Below, piece after piece: positions 9,004-18,497 of a DNA stretch of 64,000 bases. The notes under the pieces were generated by a model. The model saw nothing but the letters and a program-made list of their open reading frames with translations, was not told the DNA's origin and searched no databases. Within the stretch, counting starts at the first letter, position 1. Each line of letters starts with the position of its first letter. Source of the DNA: CALKZN01 sp050633785 (GTDB lineage: Bacteria > Pseudomonadota > Gammaproteobacteria > Arenicellales > Arenicellaceae); contig JBOEHE010000018.1 of NCBI GenBank assembly GCA_050633785.1, positions 1 through 64,000 on the forward strand, in the 5' to 3' direction. The position numbers and the translations under genes were made by a program.

Positions 9004-9645
9004 TCAATCCATTGTCATTAAATGCCAGACAGTTTCAGTGGCAGCTAATACTCCTTTGAGTCCACCAACAACATCTACACATTCCAATGAAGATATAGCG
9101 TATTTGCCAGCATAATGTTGATGAACTTCATCTTCAGTTATGGAAAATGGTGGTCCTTCCATTAAGGTTTGATCGTACTCAAAAGTAATCAATAATTGTG
9201 GGGCATTAGTCGTGATATTCATTAGGTGTTGGCTATAATCAATTCGCATTTTTTCTGGAAGAGCGACCAGAGCAGCTCGATCAAAAACAGCATCTATAGG
9301 GCCTAATATTTGACTATTGAGTTCAAAAATATTCCCAACAAAAATATCTATTTTTGGTGCGTAGTAATGTTTAATTGTGCCAATGATCTTTATTTGTGCT
9401 TCTAAGCCAAGATCTGTAAATAATTGCTTAATGGCTAATTCACTTAGTTCTGCCCCAACTACAGAATATCCATTGGCAAGCAACCAACCAATATCAAGTG
9501 TTTTTCCACACAATGGAACAAACACACGGTTACTTTGTGCAATGTTTAGCTGATAAAAATTATTGGTTAATAGCGGGTTGGCTTTGTTTTCGTGAAAGCC
9601 AATTTCATTTGTCTCCCAGCGTTTATGCCAAAAATATGTGTCCAT
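9004..9645 (-). CDS. tpm: Thiopurine S-methyltransferase
   Basis: The chosen ATG has a GAGG ribosome site six bases upstream and gives the family N-terminus MDTYFWHKRWETNEIGFHE, with the W-x-x-R-W-E-x-x-x-I-x-F-H motif. The longer in-frame extension to 9699 is unlikely. The SAM-binding part shows RVFVPLCGKTLDIGWLLANGYSVVGAELS. The length of 213 residues is normal. Bacterial Tpm uses S-adenosylmethionine to methylate thiopurines and also selenium or tellurium species, so it acts in cytoplasmic metalloid detoxification. It is separated from the next minus-strand gene by about 110 bp. Confidence 0.93.
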   Translation of the reverse strand: MDTYFWHKRWETNEIGFHENKANPLLTNNFYQLNIAQSNRVFVPLCGKTLDIGWLLANGYSVVGAELSELAIKQLFTDLGLEAQIKIIGTIKHYYAPKIDIFVGNIFELNSQILGPIDAVFDRAALVALPEKMRIDYSQHLMNITTNAPQLLITFEYDQTLMEGPPFSITEDEVHQHYAGKYAISSLECVDVVGGLKGVLAATETVWHLMTMD

Positions 9646-9756
9646 AAGAGCCTCATAAGGTTGCAATATTATCTCAAGATAAACAGTATAAAACCTCAAG
9701 TTGACTTGAGGTCAATAGGGCTGATTCAAAAAAGTACTTTGTAATATATGACCTTA

Positions 9757-11547
9757 TTATTGAGAGTTACTTGCTTCCAATTGAATATTGATATCATTTT
9801 GGCTGCCGATGTTGATCTGCTGAGTTTTGTTTTTGTGCTCAGGACAACCGCTTAAGGATAGAGTATGTTCTCCACTACCAAGATCTGTTCGTCTGATGAT
9901 ACCCAGACTGTCTGATTGAACCGTTTTGCTTGAAGAGATACTGACGTCATTTTCTTTATAACGCCAAGATAGTTGCGACCGATTACAGACGACGGCTTGG
10001 CCGTTGGTGCCTGTTACAGCAATGCGAATTTCTTGATCACCATGGTCGGCAGTTAAGGTGATATTGTTATGTCTGTTTCGGTCAATGCCAGAAGCTCGAA
10101 GTGGGAGTGACCGTTCATACAGTTGCAATGAACCTGCTGGAACCTCAGCAAAGCTAACCACCCCATTGCTGTCGGTTTGTTGTTTAGCAATGAGGTATGA
10201 ACCTTGGCTCAATTCTATAGTCAAGTTGGCCAACGGAGCATGCTGTTGATTGCGAATAGTGGCAGTAAATGTACCTAGTTCAAATTGCAGTGATTCTACT
10301 TCAAGCGATAAAACAGTGCTGCTGTCACTGATGCTGATTCCTTTTGAGGAGGGTGTTGGGACATAGCGATGGTTGCGGTCAGTAGACATTCGCACTTCAT
10401 AATCCTCAGCAGGTTTAACATTTTTAATAGTGAACTGGCCTTTGATATTGGATGAGACATAAGACGTACTGTAACGTAGATTCGGTGAATATAGCGCTAC
10501 TCGTTGATTGGTGACCGGATTACCAGTGTTTTTATCAACGACATTGCCTGTGACTGTTAATCCAGACAAAGCCGTCAGGTTGGCATCAACAATGTAATCA
10601 TTTCCCTGACTGTTATCTGGCAGCGCTTTAGCCAATGATTGATAGTTAGCTTTGGTGAAGTGAATTTTGTGGTGATAGTTATCCTGGGTTTTGAATGGCA
10701 TCTGGTAACGACCATTAGCATCTGTTCTTGCGGCTTGAGAACTGCTGGAACCACTAATGCGAATGAAAACATCTGCCACTGGTGCGTTTTGTTCATCGGT
10801 AACTATACCGCGCAGAGTTTTAACATCTGACAAACGATTGACCTTTAAATCGGCGGTTTGTTGAGGGGGCAGTACTTGAATGCAGGTTGAACTGTATAAA
10901 TCAGAAGAGTTGCTGCAGATTCGATAGCTGGCGTTGAGGATATTACGAAAAGCATAATACCCCTGTTCATTAGTATTACTGATTAAAGTGATTGCAGGTT
11001 TGTCGGCATCTGTCGATGCAATATTGAATGGCTTTGCTGTTAAGGTGATATCGGCGACTGTCTGCCCGCCATCTGTGAACACTCTGCCAACAATAATATC
11101 TGGTGTGCCAGTGAGATCGGCTGTGTCAGAATTAACCGTTGCCGCATCTTCTTTGCTCACACCCTGATTAAGGCTGCTTTGCTTTGTATTGGTCGTTTCT
11201 GTCGTTATTGGTAAAGCTATTTTTTGATTTTCTTGGAAAACCTCTTTGCTTGGATCAACAGTCACAGGAGAATTGGTGTTGCTGGAGCTCAAAGAAGAGG
11301 GTAGTTGCTTGTCAAAGTCGGTCGATTGTTCTGTTTGAACTTTCTGAGTGTCAGCAACGAGCTTTGATGATGCAGGGTCTAAATCAGTTAAATGGCGCTG
11401 CCCATTTTCCGTTTCATTGAGGGAAGGTTGAACGGTATATACGGCCTGATCGCCGTTGACCGGTTGCATTAGTTCCGATGCAGCCATGACAATAAAAATC
11501 AAAACCACCAATGCTACCAGACAGCCTATAAGAGTTTTTTCATTCAA
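9757..11547 (-). CDS. Membrane-anchored protein with carboxypeptidase-regulatory-like repeats
   Basis: The protein has 596 residues. Residues 5-24 form one hydrophobic anchor, followed by a Ser/Thr/Gln-rich linker (about 30-145) and then at least four CarboxypepD_reg-like beta-sandwich repeats. These repeats show the recurring V.G.V.D...PV....V.......TD..G.Y..... pattern, for example GRVFTDGGQTVADITL, LRGIVTDEQNAPVADVFIR and VTGNVVDKNTGNPVTNQRV. There is no catalytic domain. Such proteins usually display adhesive or ligand-binding domains outside the cytoplasmic membrane. It lies downstream of the permease gene on the same strand. The role is unknown. Confidence 0.75.
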   Translation of the reverse strand: MNEKTLIGCLVALVVLIFIVMAASELMQPVNGDQAVYTVQPSLNETENGQRHLTDLDPASSKLVADTQKVQTEQSTDFDKQLPSSLSSSNTNSPVTVDPSKEVFQENQKIALPITTETTNTKQSSLNQGVSKEDAATVNSDTADLTGTPDIIVGRVFTDGGQTVADITLTAKPFNIASTDADKPAITLISNTNEQGYYAFRNILNASYRICSNSSDLYSSTCIQVLPPQQTADLKVNRLSDVKTLRGIVTDEQNAPVADVFIRISGSSSSQAARTDANGRYQMPFKTQDNYHHKIHFTKANYQSLAKALPDNSQGNDYIVDANLTALSGLTVTGNVVDKNTGNPVTNQRVALYSPNLRYSTSYVSSNIKGQFTIKNVKPAEDYEVRMSTDRNHRYVPTPSSKGISISDSSTVLSLEVESLQFELGTFTATIRNQQHAPLANLTIELSQGSYLIAKQQTDSNGVVSFAEVPAGSLQLYERSLPLRASGIDRNRHNNITLTADHGDQEIRIAVTGTNGQAVVCNRSQLSWRYKENDVSISSSKTVQSDSLGIIRRTDLGSGEHTLSLSGCPEHKNKTQQINIGSQNDINIQLEASNSQ

Positions 11548-11626
11548 TTGAGTTTTGCCTGCCAGTTATATCCGAAAAGCTAGCCATCACATCAGCTGGC
11601 TATTAAATACGGTGTTTATTGTGTAT

Positions 11627-12391
11627 TCAGAAAAACAGTAACTTGATAATAAAAGCGATCAATACCACATTCAATATCCATTTAATAATATCAGTGCCTT
11701 GCCTGATCTGCACATGTGTGCCGAGCCAACCACCAATACCGGCTCCCAGCCCAAGATAGAGTCCGACACGCCAGTCGATTTCAACCTGAGAGGCGAATAC
11801 CGCCAACGCCACAATGGTATAGATCAGAACAATAGTGACCTTGTGCATATTAGTGCGAATCAGATCAAGTCCCATCACCCGATGTAAAATGGGCATGAGG
11901 ATGAAACCAACGCCAATTTGTATAAATCCTCCCCAGAAACCCGCTGCCACCATCAGAATATGCCCTAAAACTAAGCGGTTCTTGCTGATATGTGTTGTTA
12001 TGGCTTCTGTGGGTGCAGAATCGCCAGTGTTTTGCTTTTTATCACCAAACCACATCAGCAATAAAACGCCACCCATTATAATAGCAAGCAGATGGTTGAA
12101 ATTGTCGCTGCGTATTCCAGAGGCGACAAAAGCGCCAATAATTGCCCCCGGAATGGTGCAGGCTGCCAGACTGAGGCTTAGTTTGATATCAGAAATACCT
12201 TGTTTGTAAAATGCCGAAATAGAGGTGATGCTTTCTGCCAGAATGGCGACGCGATTAGTGGCATTGGCAATATGCCCCGGCATGCCGAGAAAAATCATAA
12301 CCGGCACCGAGACCATGGAACCGCCGCCAGCCATGATATTTAAAAAGCCAGCAAGAATACCAACGCCAACTAATAACAGCGTTTCTAGCAT
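11627..12391 (-). CDS. TauE/SafE-family (sulfite exporter-like) membrane permease
   Basis: The protein has 254 residues with about eight membrane segments. The family signatures are the N-terminal VGILAGFLNIMAGGGSMVSVPVMIFLGMPGHIANATNRVA pattern and the second-half repeat AAGFWGGFIQIGVGFILMP...RTNMHKV. Members export sulfite, sulfoacetate or other small organic anions. The substrate cannot be told from sequence. The start overlaps the end of uvrA by seven bases, so the gene is co-transcribed behind uvrA. Confidence 0.92.
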   Translation of the reverse strand: MLETLLLVGVGILAGFLNIMAGGGSMVSVPVMIFLGMPGHIANATNRVAILAESITSISAFYKQGISDIKLSLSLAACTIPGAIIGAFVASGIRSDNFNHLLAIIMGGVLLLMWFGDKKQNTGDSAPTEAITTHISKNRLVLGHILMVAAGFWGGFIQIGVGFILMPILHRVMGLDLIRTNMHKVTIVLIYTIVALAVFASQVEIDWRVGLYLGLGAGIGGWLGTHVQIRQGTDIIKWILNVVLIAFIIKLLFF

Positions 12392-15258
12392 GATTCTGCC
12401 AGTACTTCCGTATTTGTATTTTCAAGCAAAGGCTTTAAATAATGACCGGTATGACTGCAATCGGTGTTGGCGATATCCATTGGTGTGCCTTCGGCGATGA
12501 TATTACCGCCGCCAGTGCCGCCTTCAGGACCAAGGTCAATCACCCAGTCAGCGGTTTTGATCACATCAAGGTTGTGTTCGATGATCACTACAGTATTGCC
12601 TTGGTTTCTCAGAGTATGTAAAACCTCCAGCAACTGCCTGATATCATAGAAATGCAAGCCAGTGGTCGGTTCATCCAGAATATACAAAGTGCGCCCAGTA
12701 TCGCGTTTCGACAATTCGCGTGACAGCTTTATGCGCTGTGCCTCACCACCAGACAGGGTCACTGCGCTCTGGCCCAGTTTGATATAGCCAAGACCTACGG
12801 CCATCAGCGTGTCCAGTTTGCGTTTGATATTGGGTACTGCATCAAAGAAAGCGGCACCATCTTCAACCGTCATTTCCAGAATGTCTTTAATGTTCTTGCC
12901 TTTGTAGTGAATATCCAATGTTTCCCGGTTATATCGTGCGCCTTTGCAGACATCACAAGAAACATAAACATCGGCCAGAAAATGCATTTCAACTTTGATC
13001 AAACCATCGCCTTGACAAGCTTCACAGCGGCCCCCTTTGACATTGAATGAAAAGCGTCCCGGCTTGTAACCCCTGGCTCGTGCCTCTTGAGTTTCAGATA
13101 ACAACTCTCGAATTGGAGTGAACAAACCTGTGTAGGTTGCCGGATTTGAGCGAGGCGTGCGGCCAATAGGGCTTTGGTTGATATCAACGATCTTATCGAT
13201 ATTCTCAAGGCCCAGGACATCCTGATGCGCAGCCGCAGGTGTGCGGTTACGGTTTAAACGTTGGGCAACAACCGGATATAGTGTGCTGTTGATCAAAGTG
13301 GATTTGCCGGAACCTGATACACCAGTAACACAGGTAAGTAAGCCAACAGGAATTTTGACCGATACATTTTTAAGGTTGTTACCTGTGGCACCAACAATCT
13401 CAATTTCTTTTTCTGGATCATAAGATGTTAGTGTTTGAGGAACTTCGATACGTTCCTGTCCTGACAGGAAACGCCCCGTCATTGATGACGGGTTGTTGAG
13501 AATCTGGTTCAAGGTTCCCTGGGCAGAGATCTCACCACCATGGACACCGGCTCCCGGACCAATATCCAGAATATGGTCCGCACAACGGATAGCATCTTCA
13601 TCATGTTCAACAACAATCACCGTATTACCCAGATCGCGCAGGTGGGTCAAGGTATCGATCAAGCGACTGTTGTCCCGCTGATGCAAGCCAATGGACGGTT
13701 CATCCAGCACATACATCACACCGACCAGCCCAGAACCAATCTGTGACGCCAGACGAATTCGCTGCGCTTCTCCGCCAGACAGAGTATCCGCTGATCGGCT
13801 CAAACTCAGATAGTTCAAGCCTACGTTGACTAAAAAACCCAGGCGTTCACTGATTTCTTTAAGGATTTTTTCAGCTATTTGTTCTTTAGCACCAGTCAAT
13901 TCCAGTTGGTCAAAGAATTTCAGGGCGTCGGCGATAGTTAAAGCCGTTATATTGTGGATGGCCTCACTACCAACAAAAACATTACGCGCAGCACGGTTCA
14001 TACGACTGCCATTACAATCCGGGCAAGATTGAGTGCTGATGTATTTGCCGAGCTCATCGCGAATCGCATTAGATTCGGTTTCGCGGTAACGACGTTCCAT
14101 ATTGCCGATGACGCCTTCCCAAGTGGTTTTGCGTTGGTAGGGTGGTCGGCCGGGACGTTTGAACTCGAAATTAATTTTTTCTTTGCCACTGCCATTGAGA
14201 ATTATGCCCTGCATATCCGCAGGAATGTCTTCATAGGCCTGATCCAGATCGAATTGATAATGGTCAGCCAGGCACTGTAGCATTTGATAATAATACAGAT
14301 GGCGTTTATCCCAGCCCCGAATAGCTCCGGATGCAATGCTTAACTCACCATCAAAAATGACTTCTTCGGGGTCAAAGAACTTCTTCATCCCCAAACCGTC
14401 ACAACCCTGACAGGCTCCAGCGGGGTTGTTGAAGGAGAATAAACGAGGTTCCAGTTCTTTTATGCTGTAGCCACAGTGTGGGCAGGCGTATTTTGCTGAG
14501 AATAATAAGAGTTCTTCTTTGTCGCTGGGGTCAGCCTCTTTGCCAGGCAATACGGCAACATGGGCGACGTCGTCTGCCAGTTCCAGAGCCGTTTCGAAGG
14601 ATTCAGCCATGCGCTGTTCAATGCCTTCGCGGACTACCAGTCGGTCAACCACGACTTCGATATTGTGCTTGATATTTTTTTCCAGAGTTGGAGGGTCGGA
14701 CAGCTCAATCACTTCACCATCAATTCGGGCGCGTACAAAACCTTGAGCATGCAGAGTTTCCAATAGTTGAACATGCTCCCCTTTGCGGCTGTTCACCACT
14801 GGAGCCAATAGCAGAATTCTACTGCCTTCAGGCAGTTCCATCACTTGGTCCACCATTTGTGACACAGTCTGTGAACTCAATGTGACATCATGATCTGGAC
14901 ACCGTGGGTCGCCAATGCGAGCGAACAGCAAGCGCAGATAGTCATAAACTTCAGTGACTGTACCCACCGTGGAGCGAGGATTGTGTGATGTGGCTTTTTG
15001 TTCAATTGAAATAGCCGGTGACAAACCTTCAATAACATCCACATCTGGTTTTTCCATCAAAGACAGGAATTGTCTGGCATAAGCTGACAAGGATTCAACG
15101 TAACGACGTTGACCTTCAGCGTAGATGGTGTCAAATGCCAGGGAAGATTTTCCTGAGCCAGACAAGCCGGTGATCACAATCAACTGATTGCGGGGTAATT
15201 CCAGATCGATGTTTTTAAGGTTGTGGGTTCTGGCCCCACGAATCACTATATTTTGCAT
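12385..15258 (-). CDS. uvrA: UvrABC excinuclease subunit A
   Basis: The start MQNIVIRGARTHNLKN matches the family N-terminus, and the upstream in-frame extension to 15360 is not UvrA-like. The protein has 957 residues and two ABC ATPase modules: Walker A GLSGSGKSSLAFDTI and GVSGSGKSTLIN, ABC signatures LSGGEAQRI, and VLDEPSIGLHQRD / ILDEPTTGLHFYD. The zinc-finger Cys pairs are CPHCGYS...CQGCDG and CEACQGDG...CDVC. It detects bulky DNA lesions and loads UvrB in nucleotide excision repair. The divergent MFS gene and ssb nearby reproduce the uvrA-MFS-ssb arrangement of many Gammaproteobacteria. I see no LexA box of the CTGT-N8-ACAG type in the shared upstream region. Confidence 0.98.
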   Translation of the reverse strand: MQNIVIRGARTHNLKNIDLELPRNQLIVITGLSGSGKSSLAFDTIYAEGQRRYVESLSAYARQFLSLMEKPDVDVIEGLSPAISIEQKATSHNPRSTVGTVTEVYDYLRLLFARIGDPRCPDHDVTLSSQTVSQMVDQVMELPEGSRILLLAPVVNSRKGEHVQLLETLHAQGFVRARIDGEVIELSDPPTLEKNIKHNIEVVVDRLVVREGIEQRMAESFETALELADDVAHVAVLPGKEADPSDKEELLLFSAKYACPHCGYSIKELEPRLFSFNNPAGACQGCDGLGMKKFFDPEEVIFDGELSIASGAIRGWDKRHLYYYQMLQCLADHYQFDLDQAYEDIPADMQGIILNGSGKEKINFEFKRPGRPPYQRKTTWEGVIGNMERRYRETESNAIRDELGKYISTQSCPDCNGSRMNRAARNVFVGSEAIHNITALTIADALKFFDQLELTGAKEQIAEKILKEISERLGFLVNVGLNYLSLSRSADTLSGGEAQRIRLASQIGSGLVGVMYVLDEPSIGLHQRDNSRLIDTLTHLRDLGNTVIVVEHDEDAIRCADHILDIGPGAGVHGGEISAQGTLNQILNNPSSMTGRFLSGQERIEVPQTLTSYDPEKEIEIVGATGNNLKNVSVKIPVGLLTCVTGVSGSGKSTLINSTLYPVVAQRLNRNRTPAAAHQDVLGLENIDKIVDINQSPIGRTPRSNPATYTGLFTPIRELLSETQEARARGYKPGRFSFNVKGGRCEACQGDGLIKVEMHFLADVYVSCDVCKGARYNRETLDIHYKGKNIKDILEMTVEDGAAFFDAVPNIKRKLDTLMAVGLGYIKLGQSAVTLSGGEAQRIKLSRELSKRDTGRTLYILDEPTTGLHFYDIRQLLEVLHTLRNQGNTVVIIEHNLDVIKTADWVIDLGPEGGTGGGNIIAEGTPMDIANTDCSHTGHYLKPLLENTNTEVLAESC

Positions 15259-15458
15259 GCTAAATTTCGTCAAAGTCCGACCAGTAACTATAAGGGCTTT
15301 CAGTATCAGATAGCAAAGTAATTTAACGGGTATTTTGTAAAAATAATGTGAGTCTGACAAAGTGCTTCAAAAGCGTTTTATATTCCAATACACTTGCGAC
15401 TTTATTGATGGCCACCTGTGGCTCTTTTACTTTTGCGTACTTCATCGTTGGCTTACTC

Positions 15459-16871
15459 TTGAAAAAACAGAAAACTTCCCAGGCCTTTACAGACCTAGAA
15501 CGGCGTTCAGTGATGGCTTTAAGCAGCATCTATGCACTGCGCATGTTCGGTTTGTTCCTGATTTTGCCTGTATTGTCGGTGTATGCGGACTCTTTAAGCA
15601 ATGCTACGCCGTTGTTGATTGGTATGGCTCTGGGTGCCTATGGATTCACTCAGGCAGTGTTGCAGATTCCTTTTGGATTGTTATCTGACCGTATGGGCCG
15701 TAAACGGGTCATCACCGCTGGATTGGTTCTATTTGTCCTTGGGAGTCTGGTAGCAGCAGTTGCACACGATATAGTCTGGGTAATTATCGGCCGAGCCTTG
15801 CAAGGCTCTGGAGCAATTGCGGCAGTTGTGTTGGCTTTGACAGCTGATCTGACTCGAGAAAACCAGCGTTCTAAAGCGATGGCTTTGATAGGCATGAGTA
15901 TCGGCATGGCTTTTATGTTGGCTTTAGTACTGGCACCAATATTTGCTGGAGTTGTCGGCGTGCAGGGACTGTTTGTCTTGACTGCTGTCCTGGCCGTTCT
16001 GGCAATGATCGTTTTATGGCGTTGGGTTCCTAGTCCGGCACAACGACCAAACCGGGAAGTTCAAGCGGTACCCAGTGATATTTTACGCCTTCTGGCTGAT
16101 CCACAGTTGATTCGTCTGGATGTGGGTATCTTTGTGCTGCATTTTGTGCTGACAGCCATGTTTGTCGTGGTTCCGTTATTGTTGGTCAAAGAAATGGGCG
16201 TTGCAACCAGCAAACATTGGCAAGTGTATCTACCAGCATTGCTGGCATCGGTTGCTGCCATGGTGCCTCTGGTTATGTTAAGTGCACGGAAAAAACGCAC
16301 GATGAGAGTGTTTTTTGCCGCTATTTGTATTTTGCTGGCCTCTCAAGTGTTGTTTTTATGGAAACCAGTCAGCAATGTGTATTCCCTGGGAATGATGTTG
16401 TTCGTCTTTTTCTGGGGCTTTAACACGCTGGAAGCGATGTTGCCATCTTTGGTGACTCGCTTGTCACCAGCAGCGACTAAAGGCACTGCGGTGGGTGTCT
16501 ATAACACCTTTCAGTTTGCTGGTGTTTTTGCTGGTGGTGCTCTGGGAGGTCTGGTCTATGGACAATTTGGCTATACCGCTGTATTTGTGTTGTGTGGCTT
16601 ACTCTTGGTATTATGGGCATTGTTAGTGCAAACAGCGCCTGCTACATCTCTGTATGACAGTCGCATTGTGCAACTGACGGACCTGATGAAGCAGAATCAA
16701 TCGTCTAGTGAGTCAAGAGATGCTACAATTGAGCAACTGTATCAACAACTTAAGTCGATTGTCGGTGTCAAGGATGTGACCATCATCGAAGATGAATGTC
16801 TGGCGTATTTAAAAGTCGATAAAGACTATTTTGATGAAGAGCAATTGGCTGGGTTTGAGCGTAGTGTTTGA
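15459..16871 (+). CDS. MFS transporter of the YajR type
   Basis: About 12 membrane segments are preceded by LERRSVMALSSIYALRMFGLFLILPVLSVYAD, the start expected of YajR-like transporters. The MFS motif A is GLLSDRMGRKRVI. A C-terminal cytoplasmic domain of about 70 residues, with GVKDVTIIEDECLAYLKVDKD, matches the small ferredoxin-like YAM domain of YajR. I place the start at the TTG at 15459 because family members keep the ERR segment. ATG 15513 would remove it, and the longest frame (15348) overlaps the uvrA promoter region. The substrate is unknown. It is divergent from uvrA. Confidence 0.88.
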   Translation: MKKQKTSQAFTDLERRSVMALSSIYALRMFGLFLILPVLSVYADSLSNATPLLIGMALGAYGFTQAVLQIPFGLLSDRMGRKRVITAGLVLFVLGSLVAAVAHDIVWVIIGRALQGSGAIAAVVLALTADLTRENQRSKAMALIGMSIGMAFMLALVLAPIFAGVVGVQGLFVLTAVLAVLAMIVLWRWVPSPAQRPNREVQAVPSDILRLLADPQLIRLDVGIFVLHFVLTAMFVVVPLLLVKEMGVATSKHWQVYLPALLASVAAMVPLVMLSARKKRTMRVFFAAICILLASQVLFLWKPVSNVYSLGMMLFVFFWGFNTLEAMLPSLVTRLSPAATKGTAVGVYNTFQFAGVFAGGALGGLVYGQFGYTAVFVLCGLLLVLWALLVQTAPATSLYDSRIVQLTDLMKQNQSSSESRDATIEQLYQQLKSIVGVKDVTIIEDECLAYLKVDKDYFDEEQLAGFERSV

Positions 16872-16945
16872 ACCTGAAGGCAGGCCTTGTGGCAAGGTCT
16901 GTATGAATCTATTTTTATGACAGTATTTTTTATTTGAGGAATATT

Positions 16946-17512
16946 ATGGCAAGTCGCGGTATTAACAAAGTAATCGTATTGGGCAATCTGGGCAATGATC
17001 CGGAAATGAAATACGCCAGCAGCGGCAGTGCGATCGCCCGTATCAGCATTGCAACATCTGAACAATGGAATGACAAAAACTCGGGTGAAAAACAGGAACG
17101 CACGGAATGGCATCGCGTGGTGTTTTTTGGCAAATTGGCTGAAATTGTTGGTGAATACCTGCGTAAAGGTTCACAAGTCTATGTCGAAGGCAGCCTGCGT
17201 ACCAATAAATGGCAAGACCAGCAAGGCAACGATCGATACACCACAGAAATCGTCGCCAGCGACATGCAAATGCTGGGCGGTCGTCAGGATTCAGGCGGCA
17301 TGGGCGGCGGTATGAATAATAATATGAACAACAATATGGGCAGCAATAATAACTATTCCGCTCCGCAACAGCAGAATAACTCGTTTCAGAACAACGCGCC
17401 TCAGCAACAACAGCAACCGAACAACTATAATAATCAACAACAGAATAATCCAGCACCAGCGCAGTCACAACCAGCGCCGAGTAATGATTTTGATGATGAT
17501 ATTCCGTTCTAA
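16946..17512 (+). CDS. ssb: Single-stranded DNA-binding protein
   Basis: The ATG is preceded by TGAGGA. The protein has 188 residues with an OB-fold (MASRGINKVIVLGNLGNDPE, WHRVVFFGKLAEIVGEYLRKGSQVYVEGSLR), then a Gln/Asn/Gly/Met-rich disordered linker (about 115-178), and the acidic tip DFDDDIPF that recruits repair and replication partners. It coats ssDNA during replication, recombination and repair. The low-complexity linker is ordinary for the family. It is followed by a clear terminator. Confidence 0.98.
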   Translation: MASRGINKVIVLGNLGNDPEMKYASSGSAIARISIATSEQWNDKNSGEKQERTEWHRVVFFGKLAEIVGEYLRKGSQVYVEGSLRTNKWQDQQGNDRYTTEIVASDMQMLGGRQDSGGMGGGMNNNMNNNMGSNNNYSAPQQQNNSFQNNAPQQQQQPNNYNNQQQNNPAPAQSQPAPSNDFDDDIPF

Positions 17513-17548
17513 GGAACACCATTGAATTAACTGTAAAGAGTATTTTTG

Positions 17549-17574
17549 AAAGCCCCTTTGTCTGGGGCTTTTTT
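17549..17574 (+). terminator. Rho-independent terminator after ssb
   Basis: The stem AAAGCCCC / GGGGCTTT has a seven-base loop and runs into TTTTTT. Confidence 0.93.
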
Positions 17575-17677
17575 CTTGTATAAAACGTGAGCGCTCCACG
17601 AATCCCATTCTATTCAAAGAAATTTAGCCATGCCATAGTTCCTGTTTTCCATATACTGAGACAAACGTATATTGATC

Positions 17678-18093
17678 TTAACGATCCACAGGACTACGCA
17701 TCCCTAAAATACCTTTATGCAAAACATGAGTATAAACCTCGATGGTTTCAACACTGCAATGGCCCAACAACTCTTGAACAGTTCGAATGTCGTTTCCTTG
17801 CTCAAGTAGCCTAGTCGCAAATGAATGACGAAACGTATGACAATTCGCATGCTTGGGAATGCTACAAGTTCTAATTGCATTTTTAACATTGCGCTGTAAA
17901 GAACGGTCATAAACGTGATCTCTTCTTTACCAGAATGGACTGCTATCATATGTTGGTCAAAGTCGATGTCTTTCACTCTTAGTGAAATTGCTTTATCTGT
18001 TCTTAACCCAGAGCCATACATGATGGATGCGATTAACTGCCAAGGGTAGCCTAAATGTGGAATAACAGAAGTTGTCATACGCATTTGATGCAT
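17678..18093 (-). pseudogene. Remnant of an integron integrase gene (intI)
   Basis: Two pieces of a tyrosine recombinase lie in different minus-strand frames. The first (18093 to about 17920) holds IMYGSGLRTDKAISLRVKDIDF, the box I region with the catalytic Arg. The second (about 17910 to the TAA at 17678) reads DRSLQRNVKNAIR... CHTFRHSFATRLLEQ ... TVQELLGHCSVETIEVYTHVL, which is box II with HxxR, the later His and the Tyr nucleophile. The linkage is broken by a frameshift near 17913, the segment between the boxes is shortened by dozens of residues, and the N-terminal roughly 150 residues are gone. This orientation, facing away from plus-strand cassettes, is that of intI. It cannot be active as written. 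Confidence 0.9.
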
Positions 18094-18228
18094 GACAAAA
18101 CAGGTTGTTGGGGTAGTGGTCGACGAATCTCATCCATTTCATTCATAGTTTCACTCCTTAAAACTAATGTGCTGACAATTGAATGATTAAGTATAACTAG
18201 CAATGCTCACAAAAAAACGACCGGCAAT

Positions 18229-18426
18229 CGGACTAATATATTAGCAATAGTTGCGTAACTGTTTGATTTTTCTTACTAAAAATAATAATCTCTACAAAAG
18301 CGACGAAGAATAGACCGACATGAAGTCGGTTTTTAGGAGGGAGGAAGAAATGAAAAACGGCATAAGCTGTTGTTTTAAAAATAAAAATAACTCAAATTCT
18401 AAAAGTCGGGCTATTATATTAGTCCG
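18229..18426. repeat. 17-bp imperfect inverted repeat pair at the integron boundary
   Basis: CGGACTAATATATTAGC (18229-18245) is repeated inverted at 18410-18426 with one mismatch (CGGACTAATATAATAGC on the minus strand). Nearby GTCGG/CCGAC half-sites (18218, 18314, 18405, 18439) add further pairing. The interval sits where the attI site and cassette promoter would be expected, between the broken intI and the first cassette gene. Whether it is attI, a small mobile insertion or a regulatory structure is not known. Confidence 0.55.
18312..18334 (+). terminator. Small hairpin with T-run upstream of the first cassettes
   Basis: The stem ACCGAC / GTCGGT has a five-base loop and is followed by TTTT. 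It would end transcripts coming from the intI side, or attenuate cassette expression. Confidence 0.55.
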
Positions 18427-18460
18427 ACAAATATTCAACCGACATAGAGACGGTGAATAA
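18350..18460 (+). CDS. Possible 36-residue basic peptide
   Basis: The ATG is preceded by a very strong GGAGGGAGG site. The frame codes for MKNGISCCFKNKNNSNSK..., a Lys/Asn/Arg-rich peptide with no known relatives that I can name. The strong ribosome site so close to a hairpin at 18312-18334 could instead be part of a leader controlling the next gene. Low confidence as a real protein. Confidence 0.3.
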   Translation: MKNGISCCFKNKNNSNSKSRAIILVRQIFNRHRDGE

Positions 18461-18497
18461 AACTGTTATATCTGCAAAGTGAACTGAAAAAATTACA

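Noticed and set aside
13954..14280. Long plus-strand frames opposite uvrA
   Set aside because: They are antisense shadows of a conserved gene with clear codon structure.
15258..15459. Possible LexA (SOS) box between uvrA and the MFS gene, or before ssb
   Set aside because: No CTGT-N8-ACAG palindrome is present; the CTGT/ACAG words upstream of ssb are 17 bases apart.
17043..17522. 159-codon Tyr/Cys/Ser-rich minus-strand frame opposite ssb
   Set aside because: It is the reverse of the ssb Gln/Asn linker and has no independent coding signal.
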